64,000 nt of DNA from Bryopsis sp. KO-2023 (lineage: Eukaryota > Chlorophyta > Ulvophyceae > Bryopsidales > Bryopsidaceae), in the NCBI GenBank assembly GCA_030272585.1, contig BSYQ01000009.1, positions 3,906,001 to 3,970,000 of the forward strand, read 5' to 3'. Below the pieces are notes generated by a model. It was not told where the DNA came from. It saw only the letters and a list, made by a program, of their open reading frames with translations, and did no database searches. Below, piece after piece: positions 11,301-22,280 of the stretch (position 1 is its first letter; each line of letters begins with the position of its first letter). Made by a program: the position numbers and the translations under genes.

Positions 11301-14300
11301 TGGGTTTGTGTGAAAGGCAAGCAATGCAAACGGATCAGCTCTGTGGGTGGCGACGGGATCTTCTTCGGTCAACAAATGGAGCGTCCCAGCAAAATTGCCG
11401 ACCGAGTCGACATTATGGAATGCTGCGGATGGGGGCAGAGCTGTCCCAGGTGAGACATGGGAGGGCCCTGGAAATCAGATTGTCAAAATATGTCAGTGGT
11501 GACTCATATAATTATAATTGTATATATACATTTTATTGTTATTATCAGGGGTTGACTATGCAAATAATGCAATTTTTGAAGGGAATCCTTCGGGAGGTGT
11601 CGTTTTTCTGTTGTTTTTTTTCGTTGGCCATTGTCAATTTTGGATTTGGTTTCTGTTAGGTGCTGTAACTTTTTTTGTTTTGTTTTGGTGATAGGTCGTC
11701 CATTCTTATTACATGCCACCAGTCGAAGGGGGTCAGAAGTTGCTAAGAGCTTGGAGCCCTTGCAAAGCACACCAGTAATTTCCATCAAGGGACTTCCACG
11801 TCAGTATTGATTTCGGGACGTTTCCCCCCTCCCTTTTTTTCTTTTTTTAAACCCTTGCTGAAATATGCTTACTTTTAGTCAAGGGAATGGATGGAAAAAG
11901 TTTGAAAAGAAACAACGAATCAATATGTGTACATATATAATTGATAAAGTGCTCGGCTGCTTTTTTTCCCTTTTGATTTTGGGAACAAGATGGATGCATG
12001 CTGTTGGCCCGAGCTGATTTGCCATTGATCAAATATCTATCTTTTTTTTAACCCTAAAATTGTCTGTTGTTTTCTTCTTTTTCGGAATTGTGATCTCCAG
12101 CCCTGTCTGTGATGATTGCCCCATTGCTGGTTTGATTTTTTTGTCAGTGGTGCCATTTGCTTTCCTTTTGCCAAGATATTGATTAACTTTGTGTGTGGTG
12201 TTTCAACTGTTCAGCTATTGTTCACCAAGTTGTGCTCAACAATCGATGGAAGGTTTTAGCCAAAGATGAAGAGGGCGTCGTCACTATCTGGGACATCACC
12301 TCAGGTCAGTCAGGATTTTTTTTTTCAAAAACCAAAATTTCAATGCACCAATGGAAGAACAACCGTTCCAATATCCATTCATCAACACTCATACCTCTGC
12401 TTACTCGATCGCAGTTTCCCGAGAATCTATGACATAGGTTTGAGTTTATTGGATGCTTTGACTAGGTCGAGTACTAGAGGATCTCGGAAAAGTTGATTTC
12501 AAAGAAGCGGAAATCAAATGCTTCGAGCCAGTCAGTCACCAGAGATGGTTTTCTTGCGACAATCGACTCGGAATGCTGACCATAACCCTGAACTACCCCC
12601 AATGCCACCACGTGGAGGTCTATGCAAACGATTTCGGGATCATGGCGACGGAAGATCGGCGGCTGGTGTTTGGAGATTGCATGCTGAGGGGGCTGTTCGG
12701 AAAATGGGCCATGCAGAAGAGCCTGGAAAACGAGATCAACATTCCTGAGGAAACCTTCGAGGGGGTGGATGTTTGGGGGAAAGAGTGGGTCGATGGGAGC
12801 GGCCGAATCGTTCCGAGTTTCAGGTTCTGGGAAATGAAGAAACCCTCAAGTGAGAATAGAAACCGTGTTGTGGGGTGGTTGGGGTGTAAAATCTGGAAAG
12901 TAGTGCATACATGAAACTATATGTATGGTTTCTTTCCATATAGCTAAGGGTTCCTTTTTAGTTTTTTTTGTGCGAGACATTCAGGGTTGATTTTTTTCTT
13001 TTTTTTTCTTTTTTTTGTATGTGTGGAAATCATCGGGAGGGGTCGATGCTGCCTTGGAAAAAAAGGAAAAAACAACTGATTTGTCGACTTAGATGTTCTT
13101 TTTTGTTTTGTCTTATTTGGGTTGTTTTGGGATGATGCAGTTTGGGTTTCGTCCGAAACTCTGCAAGGCGATCCGTGGTGCATGCGGGTCGACCAGGTTT
13201 CTGGGAAATTGAGGGATGTGGATGATTTGCCGGAGTGGGTGGGCGATTGCGTGCTCAGACTAAGAACCCCCATATTCAAAGAGTCGAAAGGCTCTTTCCA
13301 CCTACAATCGGAAGATGTAAGAGGACCATGCAATTTACAGTCTCGATTTTTACCCCCCCCCCCCCCCCAAAAAAAAAAGACAGAAAGTGTTTTTGTTTCG
13401 TTTTTTTTTTTTCAAATCTATGTGCCTGTTATTTAGCGATATATTTGTAGATTGAGTTATTGATCCTTTTTTTTTCTCCGGTCTCTTTTCGTTTCTTCTG
13501 CTTTGTGTGGGGTATGTCGGCAAAAAGGAAAAAAAGGAAGTGGAATTCTCCATGGTTGGTGATTTGACTGTCGCTTTGTTTTTTCTTGCAGCCCGAGGAG
13601 GTTCCAGAACTCATTCAAACAAGACTGAACGCACCAAGAATACTTCAAGTTAGAAAGGTAGGCCACGCAAACACAAAATTCATAAATACATAGTTCAAAA
13701 GAGGGGGAGAAAAGTTGAAGATGACAAATCCCATGAGTCACCTCATGTCATCTCTCCGATCTCGAATTTTTATCAACAAGTTTTATTTCTATTTTATCCT
13801 TTTTATTTTTAGGGAAATATTCGCTTCTGAAAAAAAAATTCTCCATTATTATTTATTTATTTTCTCGACTTTTTTTTGAACTTTGCTTTATTGTGTTGTT
13901 TGGTTGGATTCAGGTTGCCTCTTACCTCAAGCAAAAATTGCAGGAGCTGGAACCCCCTTTCCCTGCGAATATTCCTGCAATTGATTGGGATGCGTGCGAA
14001 GAGGATCAAGAAGCCAGTCAAGAAGAAATGGACAAAGATCTGCCAGAATTGGAGCTCGTTTGTCAAAATATGGTGAGAGGTTTTTTCCCCTTTGCTCTGG
14101 ATGACACATCACACTTTTTGATTTGATCACATTTTTAAACCTTCCGTTGGGTTTTCGAAATGTGAGAAAATGAAAAAACAAAACAAAAAGACTCAGACTA
14201 GTGCGTATCATTCAATCAAAGTATGGGAAAATAAACCTGTCTTCCTTGTGTGATTAGCAATTCAAACTACAAAATATGAACGTAAGGATATCTTTAAAAA

Positions 14301-14690
14301 AGAACTGCCAAAAAAAATTCCAATAATAAAGCCAATTAAAACAATATTGAAAAATAAAATCTAATATTTTTACATAACTTTTTTTTGTTGGACAAATTGT
14401 TTCAAAATTACTTTTGATCCAAACAAATACTTGTGTGGTAGCTGTATTGCAGTCCGTTGACATTGTAATAAAGGCCATCCAAGCAAAAACATTCCTAGAT
14501 TCATTGTGTATATATGTTGTTGTTTTTTTTAAAGAATTTTGGGTGGTTAATGCAGGCCATCCCTTTTTCCATGAGCATCGGGGCGGTTCATGATTTCATC
14601 GGCAACAAGGCACATGAATTATCCATAGTGTATAGGATAAAGGGTTCGAAACCAGCACCATTACCAACCATCACCCCTCGCATAACATGA
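8328..14690 (+). CDS. WDR48: WDR48/UAF1-like WD40 protein, about 16 exons
   Basis: In animals and fungi WDR48 binds and activates the USP1, USP12 and USP46 deubiquitinases through a beta-propeller. Its C-terminus has SUMO-like domains. Exons: 8328-8459, 8558-8649, 8713-8781, 9145-9293, 9482-9606, 10076-10252, 10552-10668, 10984-11142, 11317-11449, 11695-11799, 12215-12304, 12466-12849, 13141-13316, 13592-13657, 13914-14072 and 14556-14690. All phases are consistent, giving about 755 aa. WD repeats: GHSDWVNDL...[14 protein letters not shown]...[15 protein letters not shown]...[17 protein letters not shown]...VKLWDLG and HTDSVWSL...[12 protein letters not shown]48 hallmarks include [39 protein letters not shown] and the tail [20 protein letters not shown]. 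The first two exons are unusual (Gly/Gln-rich), and the start codon and the 8649/8713 junction are the weakest parts. Confidence 0.92.
10812..10828. repeat. T10-G7 compound homopolymer in a WDR48 intron
   Basis: A run of T passes directly into a run of G. It is one of many T-then-G (or C-then-A on the other strand) junctions in introns and gaps of this window. Confidence 0.85.
13353..13378. repeat. C16-A10 compound homopolymer in a WDR48 intron
   Basis: Sixteen C are followed directly by ten A. The tract sits just inside the intron after exon 13 of WDR48. Confidence 0.9.
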
Positions 14691-16569
14691 TAATATATAT
14701 ATATGTTTTTTTTTCTTTCTAAAAACGGTGAACGAAACCAAAAACAGAAACAAACCCACAGGGGAGGGATCTTTGGGGGAAAAAGAAAAAAAAACAAACT
14801 TTTGGAGCACTGAATTTTCGAAAGAGGGGAGGGGGGAAATGAAAAAAAAAATCGAAAGATTGGGAAACGGGGTGTTGAAAAAAACAAAAGTTTTAAGGGA
14901 AAAAAAGGATCTAAAAAAAAAAAAATGATGTGGGAAAACATGGCCTCATTCCTTTATCATCGTCTTTTCTTTTTCGCTCCTTCAAAATCTAAGGATAAGT
15001 TTCTGTCTATTTTCGTGGGGGGTATCTTTGATTTTGAAATGGGGATTTGAAAAAGAAAGGTGTTTTTCTGATGGATGTATTCGATTCTGTCGAAATTTTG
15101 GATTACCCCTTTCCATTTTTTTCTGATTTTTTTTCCCCAATCCCTTCCGCCCATCCCTTCTTGGGTTGATTTACAAGAGTTCCCCATAAGGAGGATAATG
15201 AGGGCATTCCCCCCCCCCCAAAAAAAAAAAAAAAAAAATTGAAAAAGAAAAGAAAAGAATCGTTCGGAATCAGGGAGACCAAAAAAGAGAAAAGAAGAAA
15301 AGAGCAAAAATTGTATAAAACAAAGGGGGAACATCTAGAACTATAATATACGGAAAAAAATCGGCAGGGGTTGTGCTGGTGCACCATGTATTTTGGTTTT
15401 ATTATTTGTTCACGTTAGAGGAAAAAAAAAAGAAAAGGAAGAAGAGGAACAGAAAACGAAAGGAATTGAAAAGACAGGGGAAAAAATGAAGACTCTACAA
15501 AACATCGATGACTAATCGTTTGGTCTTTTTTTAAATGAAAAGTGGTGGTCTTTTCTTTCGTCTTTCTTTGTTTCATTTTTCTTTCAGGGGGGGACTTTTC
15601 AAGCATATGGTTTTTGAGAAAAAAAAAGGTGCTTAAAAGAAGTTGCATCGTTTCTCGATAATTTGAGTAGAAAAAGAAGAGAGGGTGTTTCGATCAAAAG
15701 GTTGGGGCAGAAAAGGAGGGGAGGGGGGGGGGAGACGAACAAAAAGAGGAAATTTGGGATTTTTATGAGAAGGTTAAAGGGGTGAGTGATGCCAGGGATT
15801 GGTGTAGAGGATGTGTAGAATGTGTAACATTCCATCGTGGCCAAAAAGAAATTCAAATAAAGATCGTAATCGCATTTGTTTGTTTTGTTTTTTTCCGGGC
15901 CCGATCTATTATCCTGTCTCAAAAAACTTTCACAAAGATGCTTGGCACTGGAAAGCCCCCCCCCCCGACTCAACTTTCCACAATACAGTGGCGAGTCCTC
16001 AACAGCAACGAAATTGCAGCATATGTTACATTATTTGTTTGTTTTATTTATTAGATGTAAAATGAATTTTTGCGTTATTGTATCGATCTGCAAAGCACAC
16101 TTTGTCGATCCAACGACCCTCAGAATCCACCCCAATGGAGTCTCCATGACACAAGGAAGCTGGTAAAAAAATTAAGAGAAAACAGCACATAAATTCCGCG
16201 ACACAATTTTCTTAATTAGAATTTGGAATTGTGTTTGTGTGAGCTGGGCTCATCATTCGTTCTTCGCCCTTTCCGTCGGTGCGCAAATTTTTCCGTCTTG
16301 ACGCAATAGCTGCGCTGCTTGCCTGGGAACCCGCAACACACTCTCAGGTAAAAAACAACAACAAGCCGAGAACCTTTCTCGTTTTCAAGAAACGTTCGGA
16401 AATCCGTACCCCCATTGCGGTTGCGCTTTCTTCCATCTTTTTCCCAATAAGAATGGTCCTGTAAATGGTGGGTTTTTTTGCACAAACCAGTCGTGGAGTT
16501 TGTGAGGGCCGATATCGTACGCAACGAAATTAGGATCAGTCTTGTTTTCATATTTGAAAAGGAACAGAG
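14691..16569. other. Intergenic, homopolymer-rich
   Basis: Long A-, T- and G-rich tracts, including C11-A19 at 15209-15238. Short stretches around 15,930-16,170 look coding-like in more than one frame, but I could not join them into a consistent gene on either strand. The right end should hold the promoter of plastid L10. Confidence 0.45.
15209..15238. repeat. C11-A19 compound homopolymer
   Basis: The longest C-to-A compound tract in the window, in the gap between WDR48 and plastid L10. Confidence 0.9.
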
Positions 16570-19162
16570 ATGAACTCCGAAAGGCTCGCATCTTCGTCGG
16601 CCGTCGCGCCCAAGCATGCCTTCTCCGCCAGGCGGCCGTGCGTCGCTCCTCCCAGGCGTGTCAACCTCCAGGTACCGACGTTGTTTCGAACTCTAATCCC
16701 TTCGCGTTCCCCTCGATTGCGTTTTTCGAAACCCTTTGTCGATGTTTGGTTGGCGAACGAGAAAGGAAGTGATATGCGATTCCTCTCTTTTTTCATTCGC
16801 TAGGTACGCAACGCTCTGAGTCGCAAGAAGAAGGAGGAAATCGTCGAGGGTCTGGTTACCAAGTTGCAAGACTCCACCGTCGTTTTCGGCGTCCAAACCA
16901 AGGGCTTGTCGGTGAGTTTTTTTCCTTTCATTTTCTGGGGGGAATTTCTTTGAGAACAAAAAATATATTTTCTTGTCCAGCAATCAATCCAGGGAACATT
17001 GGTTTGTTGAGGAGATAAAAAAATAAAAATTGGCGTGAAAATGTACACCCCACACCCGCAACAGCAACTGGTGTATTTATTTTTGAATGAAGGATGACCT
17101 TTTTCTTGATCTCTGAACTATGTCCCCCCAAAAGAAAAGTAAAATAAAACATTTGGAAGAATAAATTATTTCCAAGATAAAAAACTCACTGAGACTGCTG
17201 TCGATCGAACACCGATCGAACACCGGAAGCTGCAAATTTTTTATCGCACTCGTATTTTCTTTTTGAAAGAATTTTCATGAATTGGCAAATTTATTTTTGC
17301 ATGTGATGTTAAAAAATAAAATATATAAATTGGCTGATGCAATTGAACAGTCATCAAAGCTTCATTTCTGTGTTTGTGTGCGGGGGGGAAATCGTAGGTT
17401 AATCAGATAGAAAAACTGAGGACCGTGGTCAGAGAGGGCAATGGCTCCATGTACATGTGCAAAAATTCTTTGATGAATTTGGCAGCGGAGAGAGTGGAAG
17501 GCTGGTCCAATTTGAAGGAAATCACCAGGGCAAGTGTCTTTCTTTTATACAAAAAAAGAAGCATGGCCTTTTTTTTCCCATCAGAAATTTGTTCAGATGT
17601 GGAATATCTTGTAGTCGGCGGGGATGTATTTGATTACTTTTCAGCTGGGCGTTCTGAAAATATTAAAATAAAATAAAATATGAACGGTGGACAGGGTACA
17701 TGAGTTTTTCATCCTCGATGCAACACGTTCGGAATGAAAGGGAAAAAAAAAGAGTGACATTGACTGTCATGTGGATTGCACTTTTCAACATCTCTGTCAG
17801 TTGGAACCTTGCTGAGCTGACCGAGAATAAATTTTTTGATGTTCGCTCCTTTCGTTATTGAGGACAATTTGGATAAAAACAATGCTCAGTCTTCTTTGCC
17901 AAAAAATAATTAAAAAACAAGAAAACTGCTACCAAGAGCAAGTGATTCTTCACCATTTAAGATGTTGAATGCTGAGAAAGTTTTTTCTGTCTTCTTTTTG
18001 ATTCAGTTTTTTGGGTTTTTTTTCGAGGGGGTATTCGTGTGTATGGGGAATTGTTATGAAACAACTTTTCAACAGTAATCCTTTTCTACAAAATAACTAA
18101 AAAGAATAAAAGCTGATTCTTGTGTGGGGTTGATTTCCACAGGGTGATAACACCTGGGTGTTTGCGGAAGAGGCCTCCATCTCCAGTGCTGTGAAAGCGT
18201 GGTTGGACTTCGAAGAGGAGCAGTTGAAGGACTTGAACGCTGCTCTTCCGAAAACCGAACAGAAGGAGAAAATCACTACCCTCACTGGCGGAGTCCTCCA
18301 AGGACAACTTCTCACCGATGAGCAGGTCGGGTTTCTGTCAAAAAGATAACAAACTGACATCCCTGTGCCTGCGCTCGAATTTCGCCTTCTCTCTTGCTTA
18401 TTTAAAAAAAAACTTCGCTCAACATATACCTCCCCCTTTCTTTTTTCTTTTTTGGAGGGGGGGGATTTTATTATTGTTATTGCCCTTTTTTTATTTTCTA
18501 TTTTTTTGGGGGGGAACGAAAAAAAAAAGCCGAAACCTTGTGACTAATGAATTTCACTTCAATTTTTTGTGTCTATAACCACACACTTTTCTTTTTTGCC
18601 CCAAGTTTGGAAGGAAGCATTGCTTTGCTTTTTTTTCCTGTAGAATATCACACAAAAAGAGATTGTTCAGAAAACGAAAGAGAAAGTCCAAGTTAAAGTT
18701 CTAGGCTCAGAAAGTCCCTATCTGAGCCTCGGTCTTTGTCCCTTCCAATTTTCATGCATCACTTAACCATATATTAGTCAGATATCCAGTATGTTGCTGA
18801 TCTTTCATGTTCGATACTGAATATTCAAATTTTTGGTCATAAAATTTTGGAAAGCAAAAATCTGTTCCTGAGTAACTGGCGGAAGCATAAATCAGGTTCA
18901 TGAAAGATTTACGACATCGTTGTTTAATAGGTTTTTTTTTTTTTTTCGTCTTCAGGTCAAGGATTTGAAGGACCTGCCCACCATGGAGGAGCTGATCACC
19001 AAGATTGGTTACCTAATCAAGGCCATTCCCACCAAGCTTGGTGTCTCCATCAAATCCATCCCCACCAAAGTCGCTTTCAGCGTTAAAGCGATTTCTGATC
19101 TGGACGAAAACAAGGAAGCCATTGCTGGAGATGTCGCCAAACCAAAACCGGCCGAAGAATGA
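16570..19162 (+). CDS. RPL10: Plastid 50S ribosomal protein L10 (uL10c), nuclear-encoded, 5 exons
   Basis: uL10 forms the base of the ribosomal stalk and binds the L7/L12 dimers, here presumably in the plastid. Exons 16570-16671, 16804-16911, 17398-17529, 18143-18325 and 18956-19162 give 243 aa. Exon 1 is a separate transit-peptide exon: Ser/Ala/Arg-rich, no acidic residue after position 4, with AFSARRP, and no hydrophobic signal sequence. The mature part follows the bacterial L10 pattern: KKKEEIVEGLVTKLQDS, VFGVQTKGLSVNQIEKLR, CKNSLMNLAAE, WVFAEEAS, TGGVLQGQLLT and LKDLPTMEELI. The C-terminal tail contains degenerate 11-residue units (LIKAIPTK, SIKSIPTK, SVKAIS) not typical of L10. Intron 3 appears to use a GC donor. 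Upstream is a gap of almost 1.9 kb. Confidence 0.9.
17530..18142 (+). other. Probable GC-AG intron in plastid L10
   Basis: The exon ends ATC ACC AGG and the next bases are GCAAGT, the classic strong GC donor context. The acceptor is the AG at 18141-18142. Only this junction keeps the L10 frame (KEITR then GDNTWVF). The nearest GT donor, a few bases downstream, shifts the frame. Confidence 0.75.
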
Positions 19163-20579
19163 AGGAGTCTGGCAAGATTTCTTCTTGTTGGGTTTTTTCG
19201 TTTTGGATTTTTTGCATAATTTTTTTTTTCTCTCTTTCATTTGATTTGGGGTGTGTCGAGAATCGGCCGAGAATTAAGAGCAAGAAAAGGGGGAAAAAAA
19301 AAGGAGAAGAAAAAAAGAAAGGGATTTGGGGGAGTTCATACTGAACCAGCTCTGGTGGTTTAGGGGAAAGCGCAAACATTGCCAGATCGATGATGCTGTC
19401 CTTGTTTGGCTTTTCTCTCTTTTTTTTTCTGCTGTTTCTTTTTTTTTCGACCTTTGTTCATTTCTTGTGGAGAGGTTTTGTCGAGCAACTTCTTTCGGCG
19501 ATGTTTTGGGGGGAGGGGTACGAAAAGAGAGGAAAAAAAAAGAAAGAAACCAAGCCTGTGATGTAGGGCAGGGTTTCACTGAATTTCACATTGTGCCAAG
19601 GGAAAAAAAAAGAGAGGAAGAAAAAAGAAAAAAAGTGAATTGTGAGGCAGAGGAGATGTTGGTTTCTGGTTTTTCGCCGCTTCAGTTTTGTTTTTGTGGT
19701 CTTCATGAATATTCTTTGTTTGGGTGAACAATTTCCATGTATCCAATTCTTTTGGAAAAAAAATGTGTGGCTATGTTCTATCTGTCGCTGGTTAGTGTGC
19801 TTCATTCCCCCCCCCCCCCCCCAACCACCATTAAAAATGGTTTTTTTCCCCTGTTCTCTTCTATTTTTTTTGAAGAAAGGATATTCTGGAGAGAAGGGAC
19901 TGCGTCACAGCGATTGGACCTGGTCTGATTCCCATTCTCGCTATTTCCTGTACAGCGGGTTCGAAAACATGTTCAGGCAGGTGCAGCTGCTAGCTGCTGG
20001 CTGCTACTACCGCCTCAACCATTACAGATCGACAAAGTCATGTTTCAAAACATTCCTCGAACGTGGTGATCAGTCGGCAAGAAGAGCTGGGAGGTCTGTC
20101 GAATTAAGATTCGACTTAATGCCAGTACTGGTAGTCCGAATGCCGTAGCGGACCATTCTCATAGCAGCCTGACCAACCAGTTACGCATCGTGGTCCCCCT
20201 TCCTCCATGGCCATGGAGATGTCGAAACGACGCCAAAAGGAGCGAGTTTTGTACGTACGGCGAGTTTCACGATGAAAGCGTTCGTGAATTGTACCACCCC
20301 CGAGAAATTTCAATTCACGTTGCGCTGGATTACAGCGTTTTCAGATCGCGTGCATTGCCTTTTTTCCGTCAAGTCTGTAACGCCGCACACAGCGTAGCAC
20401 CAGTGGTAGCAGCAGGGGTTCCAACCCAAGAGGCAGTCAAGCTTCAATTATCCATCAGTGCGGGCGTACATTGCCTGTACCAGCTGCTGAAGAATGGTGA
20501 GAGGAGCGAGCGACACTCCGGCATGTAACTCTTTCAAAGGTTCTGCCCCCAACTGATTTTCTTGTGTTTGCTTGGACAG
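19163..20579. other. Gap holding the L10 3' UTR and the unresolved 5' part of the BTB gene
   Basis: Homopolymer-rich up to about 19,860 (C16 at 19807-19822). From about 19,860 to 20,540 base composition looks more exon-like and ORFs of 112-168 codons run on the plus strand. None ends at a donor whose phase matches the BTB exon, so I could not assign the missing first exon. Confidence 0.4.
19807..19822. repeat. C16 homopolymer
   Basis: Sixteen consecutive C in intergenic sequence, followed by AACC rather than a long A run. Confidence 0.9.
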
Positions 20580-21761
20580 GTGTTGGTGGAGAATTACTCG
20601 GGCCATCACCAAAATTGGGCGAAACGCTTCAACGACCCGACGAAAAGCGATGTGGTTTTCGAAGCCAAGGACGGCCAGACTTTCCATTGTGAAAAAATCG
20701 TGTTGGAGGTGGCCAGTCCATACTTCGAGAGATTGTTCTCCAACTGCAAGGATTCGACAAAATACGTTTCCGCAAAAGACTTGGACCCTGAAGCGCTCAA
20801 GTGGATTTTGAGATCGTGCTACACTGCGGACGGTGATTTGAACGATGGTAACGTCATAAGCGTTATGGTGGCGGCAAAAACGTACGAAATTAGCTGGGTA
20901 TCGACAGCTTGCTTGAAGTATTTCAAAGGAGATAAAAGCGAACCAATGGCCACCTTCCAATACTCCAAAGACATGGAGAAATGGCAGGAATGGAGAGTTC
21001 CCCGATCAGGTTGGTTTCACATTGTTGCGATGGGGGCCAAGGCGGCAGATCAAACCAAAGCCAATGCCCAGCTCTATAAGGGAAAGGGTGGGGAAGGTGC
21101 GATCATAGGGGGATCCTTTGAGCTGGAGGCGGACGCGGTTGTTCAAATATTGACAGGGGGGATGTCCAGGATGTGGACTACTTCGAAGTCTTCCAACACT
21201 TACACTGGTGGGGGCGGGGGCACCTTCGTTGCGCTCAAAGAAAAGGAGGCGACCTTGCTGTTAGCAGCGGGGGGTGGGGGCGGCATCAATGGTAGATCCT
21301 ATGGTGCTGATGCTAACTTGGGTGAAGATGGAATTGGTTCGGATGCGAAATATTTGGGCGGAAAGAACGGAGGCAATGGGGCTAGCTATGAAGTCTACCA
21401 TGGTGGTCTCGGATGGAAGGCGGGACCTGTCGCTTTGGCAAAGCCTAGGGAAAAGGCAAGGATTGCAAATCCTAACGAAACTGGGGGATTCGGTGGTGGA
21501 GGAGATATTTGCGGGGGAGGGGGGGGCTACTCTGGGGGCAGTGCTGGCTACTACGTCGGTGGAGGTGGGGGGGGCAGCTACGTTTCGTCGAATGTATCCA
21601 ACAGCTGGAAAAGAATTGGAAACTCTGGGCATGGAAAAGTTTTGATCTGGAGTGGGAAAGATGTGCCTCCTTCTGTTGTGGATCGGTTCGGAATTTTGGG
21701 TGAGGGAGCTGATGCCCAAAGCAATGGGGAGGCCATCCACAGTTGGGAAATTTTGGATTAG
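20580..21761 (+). CDS. BTB/POZ domain fused to an ALK/LTK-type glycine-rich domain (3' exon)
   Basis: A long terminal exon begins at the acceptor AG ending 20579 (cttggacag) and reads 393 codons to a TAG. Residues about 15-115 form a BTB/POZ domain: SDVVFEAKDGQTFHCEKIVL, then SPYFERLF, ALKWILRSCYTADG and ISVMVAAKTYEISW. BTB domains dimerise and often recruit cullin-3 ubiquitin ligases. From about residue 140 the protein matches, as I remember it, the glycine-rich domain of ALK/LTK receptors (Pfam ALK_LTK_GRD type): KGKGGEGAIIGGSF, LLLAAGGGGGINGRS, GGFGGGGDICGGGGGYSGG and GGGGGGSYVSS, ending GHGKVLIW. Neither a signal peptide nor a TM segment is visible in this exon. The 5' exon with the start codon was not found. 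The domain order is unusual. Confidence 0.82.
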   Translation: MLVENYSGHHQNWAKRFNDPTKSDVVFEAKDGQTFHCEKIVLEVASPYFERLFSNCKDSTKYVSAKDLDPEALKWILRSCYTADGDLNDGNVISVMVAAKTYEISWVSTACLKYFKGDKSEPMATFQYSKDMEKWQEWRVPRSGWFHIVAMGAKAADQTKANAQLYKGKGGEGAIIGGSFELEADAVVQILTGGMSRMWTTSKSSNTYTGGGGGTFVALKEKEATLLLAAGGGGGINGRSYGADANLGEDGIGSDAKYLGGKNGGNGASYEVYHGGLGWKAGPVALAKPREKARIANPNETGGFGGGGDICGGGGGYSGGSAGYYVGGGGGGSYVSSNVSNSWKRIGNSGHGKVLIWSGKDVPPSVVDRFGILGEGADAQSNGEAIHSWEILD

Positions 21762-22280
21762 ACGTGCCCTTTTTTTTTTTGCCCCCCAACATTTTTGTAT
21801 ATTTCCATGAGGAAGTTTTGACGAGAGTTGATTTTCAAATTGTTTTTTTCTCTGCTTGTCTTGTTTTCACACTTTGGCTACTCGTTCTTTTCAATGCTTT
21901 CCAGGTTTTTTTGTTGGTGCTTTTTTGTTTAGTTTACTGTAAAAGGTTGTAGGGTTGTTTCAACGCTAATGCCTTCGGTTAAGGTTCCAGTCCGACTCTC
22001 CCCAGACCACCCTGCGAACCAAGAGCCATTTCCATTCCTTTTTTTTATAGTTTTTTTGGCAGTGTGTGGAACATTGTAAACAGTCCAACAAACTCCCTCC
22101 CAGACGAAAACAGCTTTCACAGGTTCTAAAATTCGTTGTCTCCAGCGCCCGCCTCGGCACTTGGTCTGACCTATGGCCTAATTTCACAACATTGAGCGAA
22201 TTAGAAGCTCCCAGCTTCATTTATTTAAACGTAACAAGGCGTCTGCCCTTCGCCCCCAATTTGTTTTTCCGCGCAAAAAC
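21762..22280. other. Gap between the BTB gene and the 130-aa gene
   Basis: T-rich 3' flank of the BTB gene, then GC-balanced sequence that should carry the promoter and leader of the gene starting at 22281. A T-arm-like string near 21,985 was examined and not accepted as a tRNA. Confidence 0.45.

Noticed and set aside
15930..16170. Coding-like peptides in several frames (for example VDPTTLRIHPNGVSMTQGSW)
   Set aside because: At least two frames look equally plausible and no donor/acceptor pair joins them in phase, so no gene could be defined.
21975..22010. T-arm-like GGTTCCAGTCCGAC, possible tRNA 3' half
   Set aside because: The T loop lacks the TTCRA consensus and no matching acceptor, D or anticodon arms are found upstream.
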